Part shown: in pieces, positions 15,755 to 21,986 of the stretch
Numbering within the stretch: the first letter of the stretch is position 1
Layout of the letters: each line of letters begins with the position of its first letter
NCBI GenBank assembly: GCA_910589095.1
Contig: CAJUSN010000022.1
Coordinates: 1 to 21,986, forward strand
From: an uncultured Muribaculaceae bacterium
GTDB lineage: Bacteria > Bacteroidota > Bacteroidia > Bacteroidales > Muribaculaceae
Length of the DNA: 21,986 nt
Direction of reading: 5' to 3'
Notes under the pieces: model-generated
The model's database searches: none
The model's input: the letters and a program-made list of their open reading frames with translations, nothing else
Told to the model about the DNA's origin: nothing
Made by a program: the position numbers and the translations under genes

Positions 15755-15823
15755 TAAAAGAAGTCGGCTGTCTCCCGACAGCCGATTAATCTTTAACCTT
15801 AAATCTAATACCATGAAAAAAAC
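15755..15823 (-). ncRNA. Candidate small RNA, about 70 nt
   Basis: On the minus strand a full -7 box TATATTTGC (15837-15829) is followed by about 35 bases of A/T-rich sequence (TTTTTTTCATGG, then ATTAGATTTAAGG) and a strong hairpin: stem TCGGCTGTC/GACAGCCGA with a GGGA loop, which fits the GNRA type, at 15785-15765. Outside the stem comes CTTCTTTTATG, a T-rich tail like an intrinsic terminator. A clear -33 box is missing. No protein gene follows on that strand before DUF349. The alternative reading is a plus-strand leader element in front of the response regulator, holding a 13-codon frame starting at 15813. I favour the minus strand because both promoter box and T tail fit. Confidence 0.45.
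15765..15785 (-). terminator. Terminator-like hairpin with GGGA loop
   Basis: A 9-base perfect stem closed by GGGA on the minus strand, extendable by a G-U and an A-T pair to 15762-15787, with a T-rich tail (TTCTTTT) at 15763-15757. It would end the candidate small RNA starting near 15823. On the plus strand the downstream sequence is less T-rich. Confidence 0.5.
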
Positions 15824-15910
15824 ACAGTGCAAATATAGTAATTATACTATCTGAACATCCCTCACACAAATTGGTTTGGTGGCGCCGGTTGGTTTAACAC
15901 ATTTTAACTC

Positions 15911-15940
15911 TTGTATCTGATTTCATTTCCTTAACTTTAC
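15911..15940 (+). promoter_or_regulatory. Response-regulator promoter
   Basis: TTGT (15911-15914) and, 17 bases later, TAACTTTAC (15932-15940). The -7 box differs from TAnnTTTGC only at the G. The expected leader is about 100 bases to the ATG at 16043, which places the start of transcription inside the upstream extension of the open frame and so supports the ATG. Confidence 0.5.
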
Positions 15941-16042
15941 ACCCGTATTTTGACGCCGTGGCTTGGGACAAAGCTTCCGGCGCACTCATCACATTTCATT
16001 AAAACGCGCCCTGTCAGCGCATTACAACATCTCTTTAAAAAT

Positions 16043-16750
16043 ATGAACGCTAAAATACTTGTCATCGACGACGAAGAAGCCCTTTGCGAGATTCTCAAAT
16101 TCAATCTCGAGAAAGCCGGCTATGACGTTGACTGCGCCTACAGTGCTGAGGAAGCACTTGAAATGGACCTCAAGCCCTACCAACTCATGATCGTGGACAT
16201 CATGATGGAATCTCTCTCCGGATTTGATTTCGCAAAACGCATCCGAAACAATCCCGAAACAGAATTCACCCCCATTATTTTCTGCTCGGCTCTCAACGGC
16301 GAGGACGACACTGTGATGGGCCTTAATATCGGTGCCGACGATTACATCACCAAGCCGTTCGTGATCAGCGAAGTTCTTGCACGCGTGCGCGCCGTGCTTC
16401 GTCGCGTACAGATGGTTTCCAAGCCGGAAGTGGCAAAGGAAAACAACTACGTTGACGACGTGATTTTCAACGGCCTTCGCATTGACCGCAACGAAAAGCT
16501 CGGATATCTCAACGGCGAAGAGCTGAATCTGACCCGCACAGAATATGACATCTTGCTGTTCTTCCTCACTCACAGAAACCGCATCTACTCCCGCGAGGAG
16601 CTGATTAGCAAAATCTGGGACAGCAATGTAGTGGTGACAATTCGCACCATAGACACCAACATAGCCCGACTCCGCAAAAAGATAGGCGAATACGGAAACA
16701 ACATTATCACCCGCCTGGGATTCGGCTATGGCTTTAAAGAAAAGATATAG
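16043..16750 (+). CDS. OmpR/PhoB-family response regulator
   Basis: Two-component DNA-binding regulator, phosphorylated by the kinase encoded just after it. The 235 residues consist of a receiver domain (about 3-120) with the acidic pair D9-D10, phosphate-accepting D52 (LMIVDIMM), S82 and K104 (ITKPF), then a winged-helix Trans_reg_C domain (about 135-233) with LNLTRTEYDILLFFL, YSREELISKIW and the recognition stretch RTIDTNIARLRKKIG. The start is ATG 16043, giving MNAKILVIDDEEALC; the frame extends 31 codons to a GTG, but that part has no family match and spans the likely transcription start region. It overlaps the kinase gene by 23 bases. The target genes are unknown. It resembles PhoP/PhoB-type regulators more than RprY of Bacteroides, so I give no symbol. 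Confidence 0.93.
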   Translation: MNAKILVIDDEEALCEILKFNLEKAGYDVDCAYSAEEALEMDLKPYQLMIVDIMMESLSGFDFAKRIRNNPETEFTPIIFCSALNGEDDTVMGLNIGADDYITKPFVISEVLARVRAVLRRVQMVSKPEVAKENNYVDDVIFNGLRIDRNEKLGYLNGEELNLTRTEYDILLFFLTHRNRIYSREELISKIWDSNVVVTIRTIDTNIARLRKKIGEYGNNIITRLGFGYGFKEKI

Positions 16751-18170
16751 TGTCCGCTGGCGACTCATGCTCCCCGTAGTGGTGTGCATGTTTATCGTCG
16801 TTACCCTCATCATCGCTTTCCAATACAAGAGCGAAATGAAGCTGCGCGAGGAAAACACCACGCGCCTGCTCAACTTCATCTCATCGCGAATACTCGTGGC
16901 CTACGAGCGCGACACCAACGTGCGCCCGTTCCTCAATTATATACGTGACTATTACGACAACTCTACTTTTGAAGAGGTGCGTCTGAGCGTATATGATGCC
17001 GACGGCAAGCTCATCAATGCCGTTGGGCGCGCTTTCAAAGTGCCGGAAACGGCAGCTCACGAAGCAGCCGAAGGCGAAACGGGCGTTGTGTCAAAAAACG
17101 CAAGCAACGAGATGTTCTATTACCGCATCAAAACCAGTGATGACGGACAGATAACCGTGCACACCGCGATGCCCTGGAACGATGCGATATCAAGCATGCT
17201 GCATGTCGACAACAAGCCTTTCATCATACTCCTGCTGCTGTCGTTCCTCGCCGTCATACTCCTCTCCTACTTCTCAACCAACTTTATTGTCAACAACATA
17301 AAGATTCTAAAGGAATTTGCCCATTTGGCAAACAACCCCGACTTCCATGTCGACGAGAAAAAGCTTGGCCACGATGAACTTGGCGACATTTCCCGCGAGA
17401 TCATCCGACTCTATCGTGGACGTATAAAGGCGCAGGAGTCAAGTGAAAAGGAACATGCCGTCGCCATGCATGCCATTGAGGAGAGACGGAGGGTACAGCA
17501 TCAGCTCACAAACAATATCAACCATGAGCTGAAAACGCCCGTGGGTGTGATACGAGGCTATCTTGAGACAGTGCTATCTTCCGACGACATGGATCAGGAA
17601 ACCCAACGCTACTTCCTGACTCGCGCCCTGAGCAATGTGGAACGCCTTTGCTCACTCCTCAACGACGTGTCAACCATGACCCGACTTGAAGAAGGCTCCC
17701 GCAAGATCATAATCTCCGAGCTTAATTTCCATGATCTGGTTTACGCAATCAAGGACGACCTCCAGCAGTCGGGAACCCTCAAAAACATGACATTTGAGTT
17801 CAACATCCCGCTCAAATGCTCCGTGTTTGCAAATCCGAATCTACTCACCAGCGCCCTTACAAACCTTGCGCGAAACGCTGCCATACACTCCCATGGCACG
17901 GAAATGGGCATTAATCTCATCGCCGAATCAGACCGTTTCTACACGTTCTCCTTCTGGGACAACGGTAACGGAGTGCCCGAGGAGCATGTGCCGCATCTCT
18001 TCGAACGTTTCTATCGCGTAGAAGCCGGACGCTCCCGCAAATCGGGTGGCACAGGACTTGGGTTGCCAATTGTGAAGAGTACGGTTGAATCGCTCGGAGG
18101 CACCATTTCTGTAAGTAACCGAAGTGCCGGAGGATTGGAATTCCGCTTTACACTAAAAAAAGCCTTGTAA
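16728..18170 (+). CDS. Sensor histidine kinase
   Basis: Membrane sensor kinase paired with the overlapping response regulator. The 480 residues show helix 1 at about 13-31, a periplasmic sensing region of about 130 residues (32-163) with no recognised domain, helix 2 at about 164-188, a HAMP-like linker (about 189-235), a HisKA dimerisation helix with the phosphate-accepting H266 (NINHELKTPVGVIRGYLE), and an HATPase_c domain: N383 in NLARNAAIHSH, D411-x-G-x-G in WDNGNGVPEEH, and GGTGLGLPIVKS at 440-451. All catalytic boxes are intact. The start ATG at 16728 lies 23 bases inside the regulator, implying coupled translation. The stimulus is not evident from sequence. Confidence 0.93.
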   Translation: MALKKRYSVRWRLMLPVVVCMFIVVTLIIAFQYKSEMKLREENTTRLLNFISSRILVAYERDTNVRPFLNYIRDYYDNSTFEEVRLSVYDADGKLINAVGRAFKVPETAAHEAAEGETGVVSKNASNEMFYYRIKTSDDGQITVHTAMPWNDAISSMLHVDNKPFIILLLLSFLAVILLSYFSTNFIVNNIKILKEFAHLANNPDFHVDEKKLGHDELGDISREIIRLYRGRIKAQESSEKEHAVAMHAIEERRRVQHQLTNNINHELKTPVGVIRGYLETVLSSDDMDQETQRYFLTRALSNVERLCSLLNDVSTMTRLEEGSRKIIISELNFHDLVYAIKDDLQQSGTLKNMTFEFNIPLKCSVFANPNLLTSALTNLARNAAIHSHGTEMGINLIAESDRFYTFSFWDNGNGVPEEHVPHLFERFYRVEAGRSRKSGGTGLGLPIVKSTVESLGGTISVSNRSAGGLEFRFTLKKAL

Positions 18171-18309
18171 TAAGACATACTTGCCGACAAATCATGCCGA
18201 TGAAGAGATTATCGAGCCATTTTTAGTGAAATATTGTTAATTTTCTTTGCATACTTGACTTGTGACAGCATTGTAACACAATAGCCATCACGCCGTCATA
18301 ACAAGTATA

Positions 18310-18317
18310 TAATTTTG
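18310..18317 (+). promoter_or_regulatory. -7 box before candidate RNA / secreted-protein gene
   Basis: TAATTTTG matches the TAnnTTTG element, with no clear -33 TTTG. It would start an RNA near 18321, either the candidate small RNA ending at 18490 or the long leader of the secreted-protein gene at 18577. Confidence 0.45.
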
Positions 18318-18320
18318 TCA

Positions 18321-18490
18321 ACGAAAGAAAAAATTATCATTCTCGTTTAGATAATAACCATTCGACAGAAAAGTATACGATACACAATCAATACCAATCA
18401 AAGAAACAACAGCGAATAAGTAATTAAGAGACCATCATCAATCACGAGTTCACGCAAGCATCGAAGAGATTGCTTGCGTGATATTTTTAT
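18321..18490 (+). ncRNA. Candidate small RNA or long 5' leader, ~170 nt
   Basis: From the box at 18310-18317 the sequence is A-rich and weakly structured for about 130 bases, then forms an 11-base stem at 18450-18481 and a T-rich tail (ATATTTTTATG). This is the layout of a small RNA with an intrinsic terminator. It could equally be a leader in which the hairpin attenuates the next gene, 87 bases downstream. No frame of note lies within it. Confidence 0.35.
18450..18481 (+). terminator. Strong terminator-like hairpin
   Basis: CACGCAAGCA (18451-18460), a ten-base loop, then TGCTTGCGTG (18471-18480): a perfect 10-base stem, 11 with the flanking T-A pair, followed by ATATTTTTATG. It sits 280 bases after the kinase stop and 95 bases before the secreted-protein ATG. 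It may end the two-component transcript, a small RNA, or act as an attenuator. Confidence 0.55.
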
Positions 18491-18576
18491 GTGCCTGCCG
18501 CCACGCAATATCCCGCCTCTTCAGACGTTTCTATATAATAGAGGTAGATTCTGCCCATATTTCACCTGACATCCCA

Positions 18577-19902
18577 ATGAAATCGATACAATTTACCATA
18601 CTCTTCACAATTCTTACCGCTTCGCTCTGCTCTCAAGCGGCTTCCCTAAGCTTCAACGGCAACGTCCGGCGCCCATGGAGTGAAAATCCGGGCGCCGCAA
18701 CAGGCCTGGAAGAAATCTACGTTTTGGAATCTCTGACAGGTGTTTCCGCCACTTTCACACTACCGTCGGCCACTTCAACCATTTCCGTGGCCACCTGGGG
18801 TGCACAAGGTGCCGCGTACGCCACTGAAATCCCATCGAACCTTCTCTCAAGGAACGGCAACCAAGTCACGGTCAACACACTCACCCCCGACTGCGGATAT
18901 ACTTTCACAGCCGACGGCCGAAGCACCTACTTCTGGATTGTAGACCACTCAGCTCACCCCTACCAAGCCAATTCACTCACACCATCGGCCGAGCAGGATT
19001 GCGGACGCGCCACACTCGACTTTTCGGGAAGCGCCGATGCCATTACTTACCACGGCATCAACGGACGGTCATGGACACTCAGCCGAGGTCTGACTTTGAC
19101 ATATTCGACCCTTACATTCGACAGCCAGACATTCTCTTATGTTTCATCCACCGCTACCACTGAACTGGAAGCCATCCGAAATTCAATAATTTCTGTGGAT
19201 GCCCCGCTTTGCGACACCTACTTTACCCTCTCCGGCGACCGCTTCATGCGCTTCTGGGGTAAAGAATCGGAAATAGAATCCTCACGCTATACAGCCACTT
19301 CCGTAGCTGCGGAAGTGAAAGCTGAACAAGCGGTCCGCGAGGCAGAAAACGAAGTCAAAGTGGAAACCGATGGGCTTGGAGGTTCCGCCCCTGTGGAAAT
19401 AACATTTTCAGCTGCTGTGAGCGATGCAGTCATGTTCCACGAATGGCAATTCTCGCCCGACCAAGATTTCTACGACATAACAATGCGCACCCAGCAGTTG
19501 TCATTCACACAGACTTTCACTGAAATGGGCACCACCTACGCGCGCTTCATTACAGCCAATGCCGATGCCACCTGCTCCACCGAGAGCGAGACCTTCACCA
19601 TCTACATAGGCGAATCATTTCTCCGCTGCCCCAACGCGTTCTCACCGGGTGCCACCGAAGGTGTAAATGACGAATGGCGCGTGAGCTATAAATCAATTAC
19701 CTCTTTTGAGTGTTATATATTCAATCGCTGGGGACAGAAAATGACTGTGTTCCGCGACCCATCCAAAGGATGGGATGGCCGATACAAAGGCAAACTCGTT
19801 CCAGCCGGAGTCTATTACTATGTAATTAAAGCCAAAGGCTCCGACGGCAAGAACTACAATCTCAGCGGCGACATCAACATTGTGGGCTACACCGGAGAAT
19901 AA
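18577..19902 (+). CDS. Secreted protein with CHU_C type B sorting domain
   Basis: A 441-residue exported protein of the class annotated as gliding-motility-associated C-terminal domain protein. The ATG at 18577 begins a clear signal peptide (MKSIQFTILFTILTASLCSQA). The middle has beta-rich, Ser/Thr-rich sequence, then an Ig/PKD-like stretch (about 260-345) with VEITFSAAVSDA and EWQFSPDQDF. The last 96 residues (346-441) match the CHU_C pattern: CPNAFSPGATEGVNDEW, FNRWGQKM, GWDGRYKGK, PAGVYYYVIKA and a final GDINIVGY. This domain directs secretion through the type IX system. No catalytic motif is visible, so it may be a surface structural or binding protein. The longer frame from 18478 is rejected because it buries the signal peptide. 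Gliding is not implied by the name. Confidence 0.87.
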   Translation: MKSIQFTILFTILTASLCSQAASLSFNGNVRRPWSENPGAATGLEEIYVLESLTGVSATFTLPSATSTISVATWGAQGAAYATEIPSNLLSRNGNQVTVNTLTPDCGYTFTADGRSTYFWIVDHSAHPYQANSLTPSAEQDCGRATLDFSGSADAITYHGINGRSWTLSRGLTLTYSTLTFDSQTFSYVSSTATTELEAIRNSIISVDAPLCDTYFTLSGDRFMRFWGKESEIESSRYTATSVAAEVKAEQAVREAENEVKVETDGLGGSAPVEITFSAAVSDAVMFHEWQFSPDQDFYDITMRTQQLSFTQTFTEMGTTYARFITANADATCSTESETFTIYIGESFLRCPNAFSPGATEGVNDEWRVSYKSITSFECYIFNRWGQKMTVFRDPSKGWDGRYKGKLVPAGVYYYVIKAKGSDGKNYNLSGDINIVGYTGE

Positions 19903-19955
19903 TCGCTCCCGATTGCACCCACGTCCCTCACTTAATCACACAAAACAGACTTCCA

Positions 19956-20897
19956 ATGACACGCAAACTCCTGCCCCTCGTCCTCATCTGTGCGGCTTCT
20001 TTTGGCGCAAGCTTTACCGCTTTTGCCTCATCCCCCACGCCACTCGCTGCCGTGCGAAACCCTAAAGTGCCCCAAAAAGTCACCTTTGCAGATGCCACGG
20101 TGGATCTTGACCGCATCGACATGTTCGAGCGCCTCGACCGCGAGCTGACATCCATGGCCTACACCCACGGCAACACGCTCCTGACCATCAAGCGTGCCAA
20201 CCGCTATTTCCCCGAAATGGCCCCAATCCTCAAGGAGGAAGGGGTACCTCTCGATCTGTTATATCTCGCTTGCATTGAAAGCACTCTCAACAACCGCGCC
20301 CTTTCGCCTGCCAAAGCTGCTGGCTTTTGGCAATTCATGCCCTCTACAGCCAAAGAGTATGGACTTGAAGTGAGCGACACGGTTGATGAACGTTACGATG
20401 TGGCAAAATCAACCCGCGCAGCCTGCCGCTACCTGAAAAGCGCTTACAAAAAATATGGTAACTGGGAGTCAGCCGCAGCTTCATACAACGGTGGCCAAGG
20501 TCGCATATCCTCAGAGCTCGCCTCGCAAAAAGCACAAACGGCCTATGACCTTTGGCTCGTTGACGAGACCTCGCGCTACATGTTCCGCCTTCTGGCCATG
20601 AAAATGATCATGGAGGATCCCGCTGCCTACGGTTTTATTCTCTCGGCCGACCAGCTATACCAACCGCTCGAGTATGACACATATCAAGTGAATACATCTG
20701 TTTCCGACTGGCCTACCTGGGCCAAGGAACATGGCACGAACTATCTCACACTCCGTGAGCATAATCCTTGGATACGCGCTAAATCCCTTACCAATAAAAG
20801 TGGCAAAACCTACACCGTGCGCATACCCACCGAGAAATCGATGAAACGTTCAACTCTCAAAACCAAAACCTATAACAAAAAATGGGTCAACAAGTAG
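19956..20897 (+). CDS. MltD-type lytic transglycosylase
   Basis: Periplasmic enzyme that cleaves the MurNAc-GlcNAc bond of peptidoglycan, giving 1,6-anhydro ends. The 313 residues have a signal peptide (about 1-25, MTRKLLPLVLICAASFGASF then TAFAS), then an SLT domain from about 90 to 200 with catalytic E108 (YLACIESTLNNRALSPAKA), the family motif GFWQFMPSTAKEYGL and AAASYNGGQGRI. The C-terminus (about 230-300) has AKEHGTNYLTLREHNPW and GKTYTVRIP, which resembles a single degenerate LysM domain. The family norm for MltD is larger with two or more LysM repeats, so this is a compact form. It lies 53 bases after the secreted-protein gene and overlaps uvrA by 16 bases. Confidence 0.92.
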   Translation: MTRKLLPLVLICAASFGASFTAFASSPTPLAAVRNPKVPQKVTFADATVDLDRIDMFERLDRELTSMAYTHGNTLLTIKRANRYFPEMAPILKEEGVPLDLLYLACIESTLNNRALSPAKAAGFWQFMPSTAKEYGLEVSDTVDERYDVAKSTRAACRYLKSAYKKYGNWESAAASYNGGQGRISSELASQKAQTAYDLWLVDETSRYMFRLLAMKMIMEDPAAYGFILSADQLYQPLEYDTYQVNTSVSDWPTWAKEHGTNYLTLREHNPWIRAKSLTNKSGKTYTVRIPTEKSMKRSTLKTKTYNKKWVNK

Positions 20898-21986
20898 AGA
20901 ATTCCGCTTCCCAACCCGAACACTCATGGCTTGAGGTTTATGGCGCCCGCGTCAACAACCTCAAGAACATCGACGTGTCTATACCTCACAACGCACTCTC
21001 AGTCATTACCGGACTGTCGGGCTCCGGCAAATCATCACTCGCTTTCGACACCATCTACGCCGAGGGACAGCGCCGATACATTGAAACGTTCTCTTCCTAC
21101 GCGCGCAACATGCTTGGCAACATGGAGCGCCCCGACGTGGACAAAATCACAGGCCTCAGCCCGGTGATCTCCATCGAGCAGAAAACCGTCAACCGAAATC
21201 CGCGAAGCACCATAGGCACCACCACCGAAATCTACGACTTTCTCCGCCTGCTTTATGCTCGCATCGGACAGGCGGTAAGCTACCTTTCAGGCGAACCAAT
21301 GGTGAAATACTCCGAGGAAAAAATAGTAAATCTTATCCTCGACCGTTTCAATGAGCATAAAGTGTATATTCTTGCTCCACTTGTAAAAAACCGAAAGGGA
21401 CATTACAAAGAGCTCTTTGAATCGATTCGCAAGAAGGGCTATCTGACCGTACGTGTCGACGGTCATCTCAAGGAGATTGTTCCGGGAATGAAACTTGACC
21501 GTTACAAGAACCACTCCATTGAAGCCGTCATTGACCGTCTGAAAGTGACCCGGAAAGATGAAACACGACTGCGCGACACTGTGACCGAAGCGCTTCGTCA
21601 GGGCGAAAAGCAAATGATGGTCTACGACGTGGACGAGGACCGCATCTACCAATTCTCACAACAGCTTATGGACCCCACAACGGGTCTGTCCTACCGCGAA
21701 CCGGCCCCTCACAACTTCTCGTTCAATTCACCTCAGGGATACTGTCCATGTTGCAAGGGCCTCGGGTATGTCAACTCCGTTGACCGCGCCAAGATTTTCC
21801 CCGACGAAAATCTCTCGATACATGCCGGCGGTATCGCTCCCCTCGGACGCTACCGCGATTCCATGATTTTCCATCAGATCGAAGCTATTTGCCGTAAATA
21901 TGGCTGCTCCCTGAAGACTCCTGTAAAGGACATTCCGGAAGAAGCCGTGGCCGACATTGTCAACGGAACGGATGAAAGGCTTGAAA
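20882..21986 (+). CDS. uvrA: Excinuclease ABC subunit UvrA, 3' truncated by window
   Basis: Damage-recognition ATPase of nucleotide excision repair, working with UvrB and UvrC. The window holds 368 codons, about the first two fifths of a usual 940-residue protein, and the frame is open to the right edge. Seen: Walker A GLSGSGKSS at 44-52, AFDTIYAEGQRRYIETFSSY, the UvrA-specific GLSPVISIEQKT at 91-102, TTTEIYDFLRLLYAR, and a cysteine pair CPCC (288, 291) in GYCPCCKGLG. The first cysteine pair of the usual four-cysteine zinc site, expected near 262, is absent (FSQQLMDPTTG in its place). The start ATG lies 16 bases inside the transglycosylase gene. The second ATPase half, with signature and Walker B, is outside the window. 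Confidence 0.95.
   Translation, partial: MGQQVENSASQPEHSWLEVYGARVNNLKNIDVSIPHNALSVITGLSGSGKSSLAFDTIYAEGQRRYIETFSSYARNMLGNMERPDVDKITGLSPVISIEQKTVNRNPRSTIGTTTEIYDFLRLLYARIGQAVSYLSGEPMVKYSEEKIVNLILDRFNEHKVYILAPLVKNRKGHYKELFESIRKKGYLTVRVDGHLKEIVPGMKLDRYKNHSIEAVIDRLKVTRKDETRLRDTVTEALRQGEKQMMVYDVDEDRIYQFSQQLMDPTTGLSYREPAPHNFSFNSPQGYCPCCKGLGYVNSVDRAKIFPDENLSIHAGGIAPLGRYRDSMIFHQIEAICRKYGCSLKTPVKDIPEEAVADIVNGTDERLE

Larger units (their letters stand above)
15484..16042. other. Divergent intergenic region, DUF349 / response regulator
   Basis: A 559-base non-coding gap. It contains the DUF349 promoter box, a run of nine T at about 15600-15607, a 12-base perfect tandem repeat (15624-15647), a candidate minus-strand small RNA (15755-15823), and the response-regulator promoter (15911-15940). 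Between 15850 and 15900 there is TTGGTTT twice around GGCGCC, with no assigned role. Its length and structure exceed what two promoters need. Confidence 0.5.
18171..18576. other. Intergenic region after the two-component genes
   Basis: A 406-base gap with no supported gene. The first part has ATTGT/ACAAT around 18271-18283 and near -7 boxes, then a full box at 18310-18317, an A-rich run of about 120 bases, and a strong hairpin with a T-rich tail (18450-18490). The frame of the next gene extends back to 18478, but that part starts inside the hairpin and lacks a signal sequence, so it is treated as non-coding. Confidence 0.5.

Noticed and set aside
15813..15854. Possible 13-codon leader peptide MKKTQCKYSNYTI before the response regulator
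   Set aside because: It has no plus-strand promoter in range, ends far from the regulator, and lies over the better-supported minus-strand RNA. I cannot exclude it.
16022..16879. A 285-codon minus-strand frame
   Set aside because: It is antisense to the response regulator and kinase, both of which carry all their catalytic motifs.

Overview
The window looks like chromosome from a gut-type Bacteroidales, most likely Muribaculaceae or a close relative. The evidence is the -7 promoter boxes of the TAnnTTTG type, start codons with no Shine-Dalgarno sequence, a type B sorting (CHU_C) domain typical of the type IX secretion system, a dxs-trkA-trkH gene order, and protein variants that resemble Bacteroidetes orthologues. 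The family placement is inference. Most of the DNA has roughly balanced base composition with dense housekeeping genes. One gene (about 1860-3545) is clearly AT-richer.

Layout from left to right: (1) fhs, formate-tetrahydrofolate ligase, on the minus strand with an apparently leaderless promoter. (2) A divergent, AT-rich AlbA_2/GHKL-ATPase gene that looks like a single-gene insertion. (3) corA on the minus strand. (4) A 307-base gap with a palindrome that carries two back-to-back -7 boxes, one toward corA and one toward the next operon. (5) A plus-strand operon of a 55-residue membrane protein, dxs, trkA and trkH, joined by ATGA overlaps or a short gap. This links isoprenoid precursor synthesis and K+ uptake. 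(6) A minus-strand block: RecD-like helicase, unknown lipoprotein, polyprenyl-phosphate sugar-1-phosphate transferase, and a five-repeat DUF349 protein. (7) A 559-base gap with a candidate minus-strand small RNA and the promoter of (8) an overlapping OmpR-family response regulator / histidine kinase pair. (9) A 406-base gap with a promoter-like box and a strong terminator-like hairpin. (10) A type IX cargo-like secreted protein, a MltD-type lytic transglycosylase, and uvrA running off the right edge.

Most genes are ordinary core functions: one-carbon metabolism, cation transport, isoprenoids, envelope glycan priming, peptidoglycan turnover, DNA repair and signalling. I do not see a multi-gene defence or mobile system. 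The most interesting material is small: the two candidate non-coding RNAs at 15755-15823 and 18321-18490, the symmetric divergent promoter at 4732-4751, the unannotated small membrane protein coupled to dxs, and the AT-rich AlbA_2 gene. No tRNA, rRNA, CRISPR array, insertion sequence or transposase was seen.
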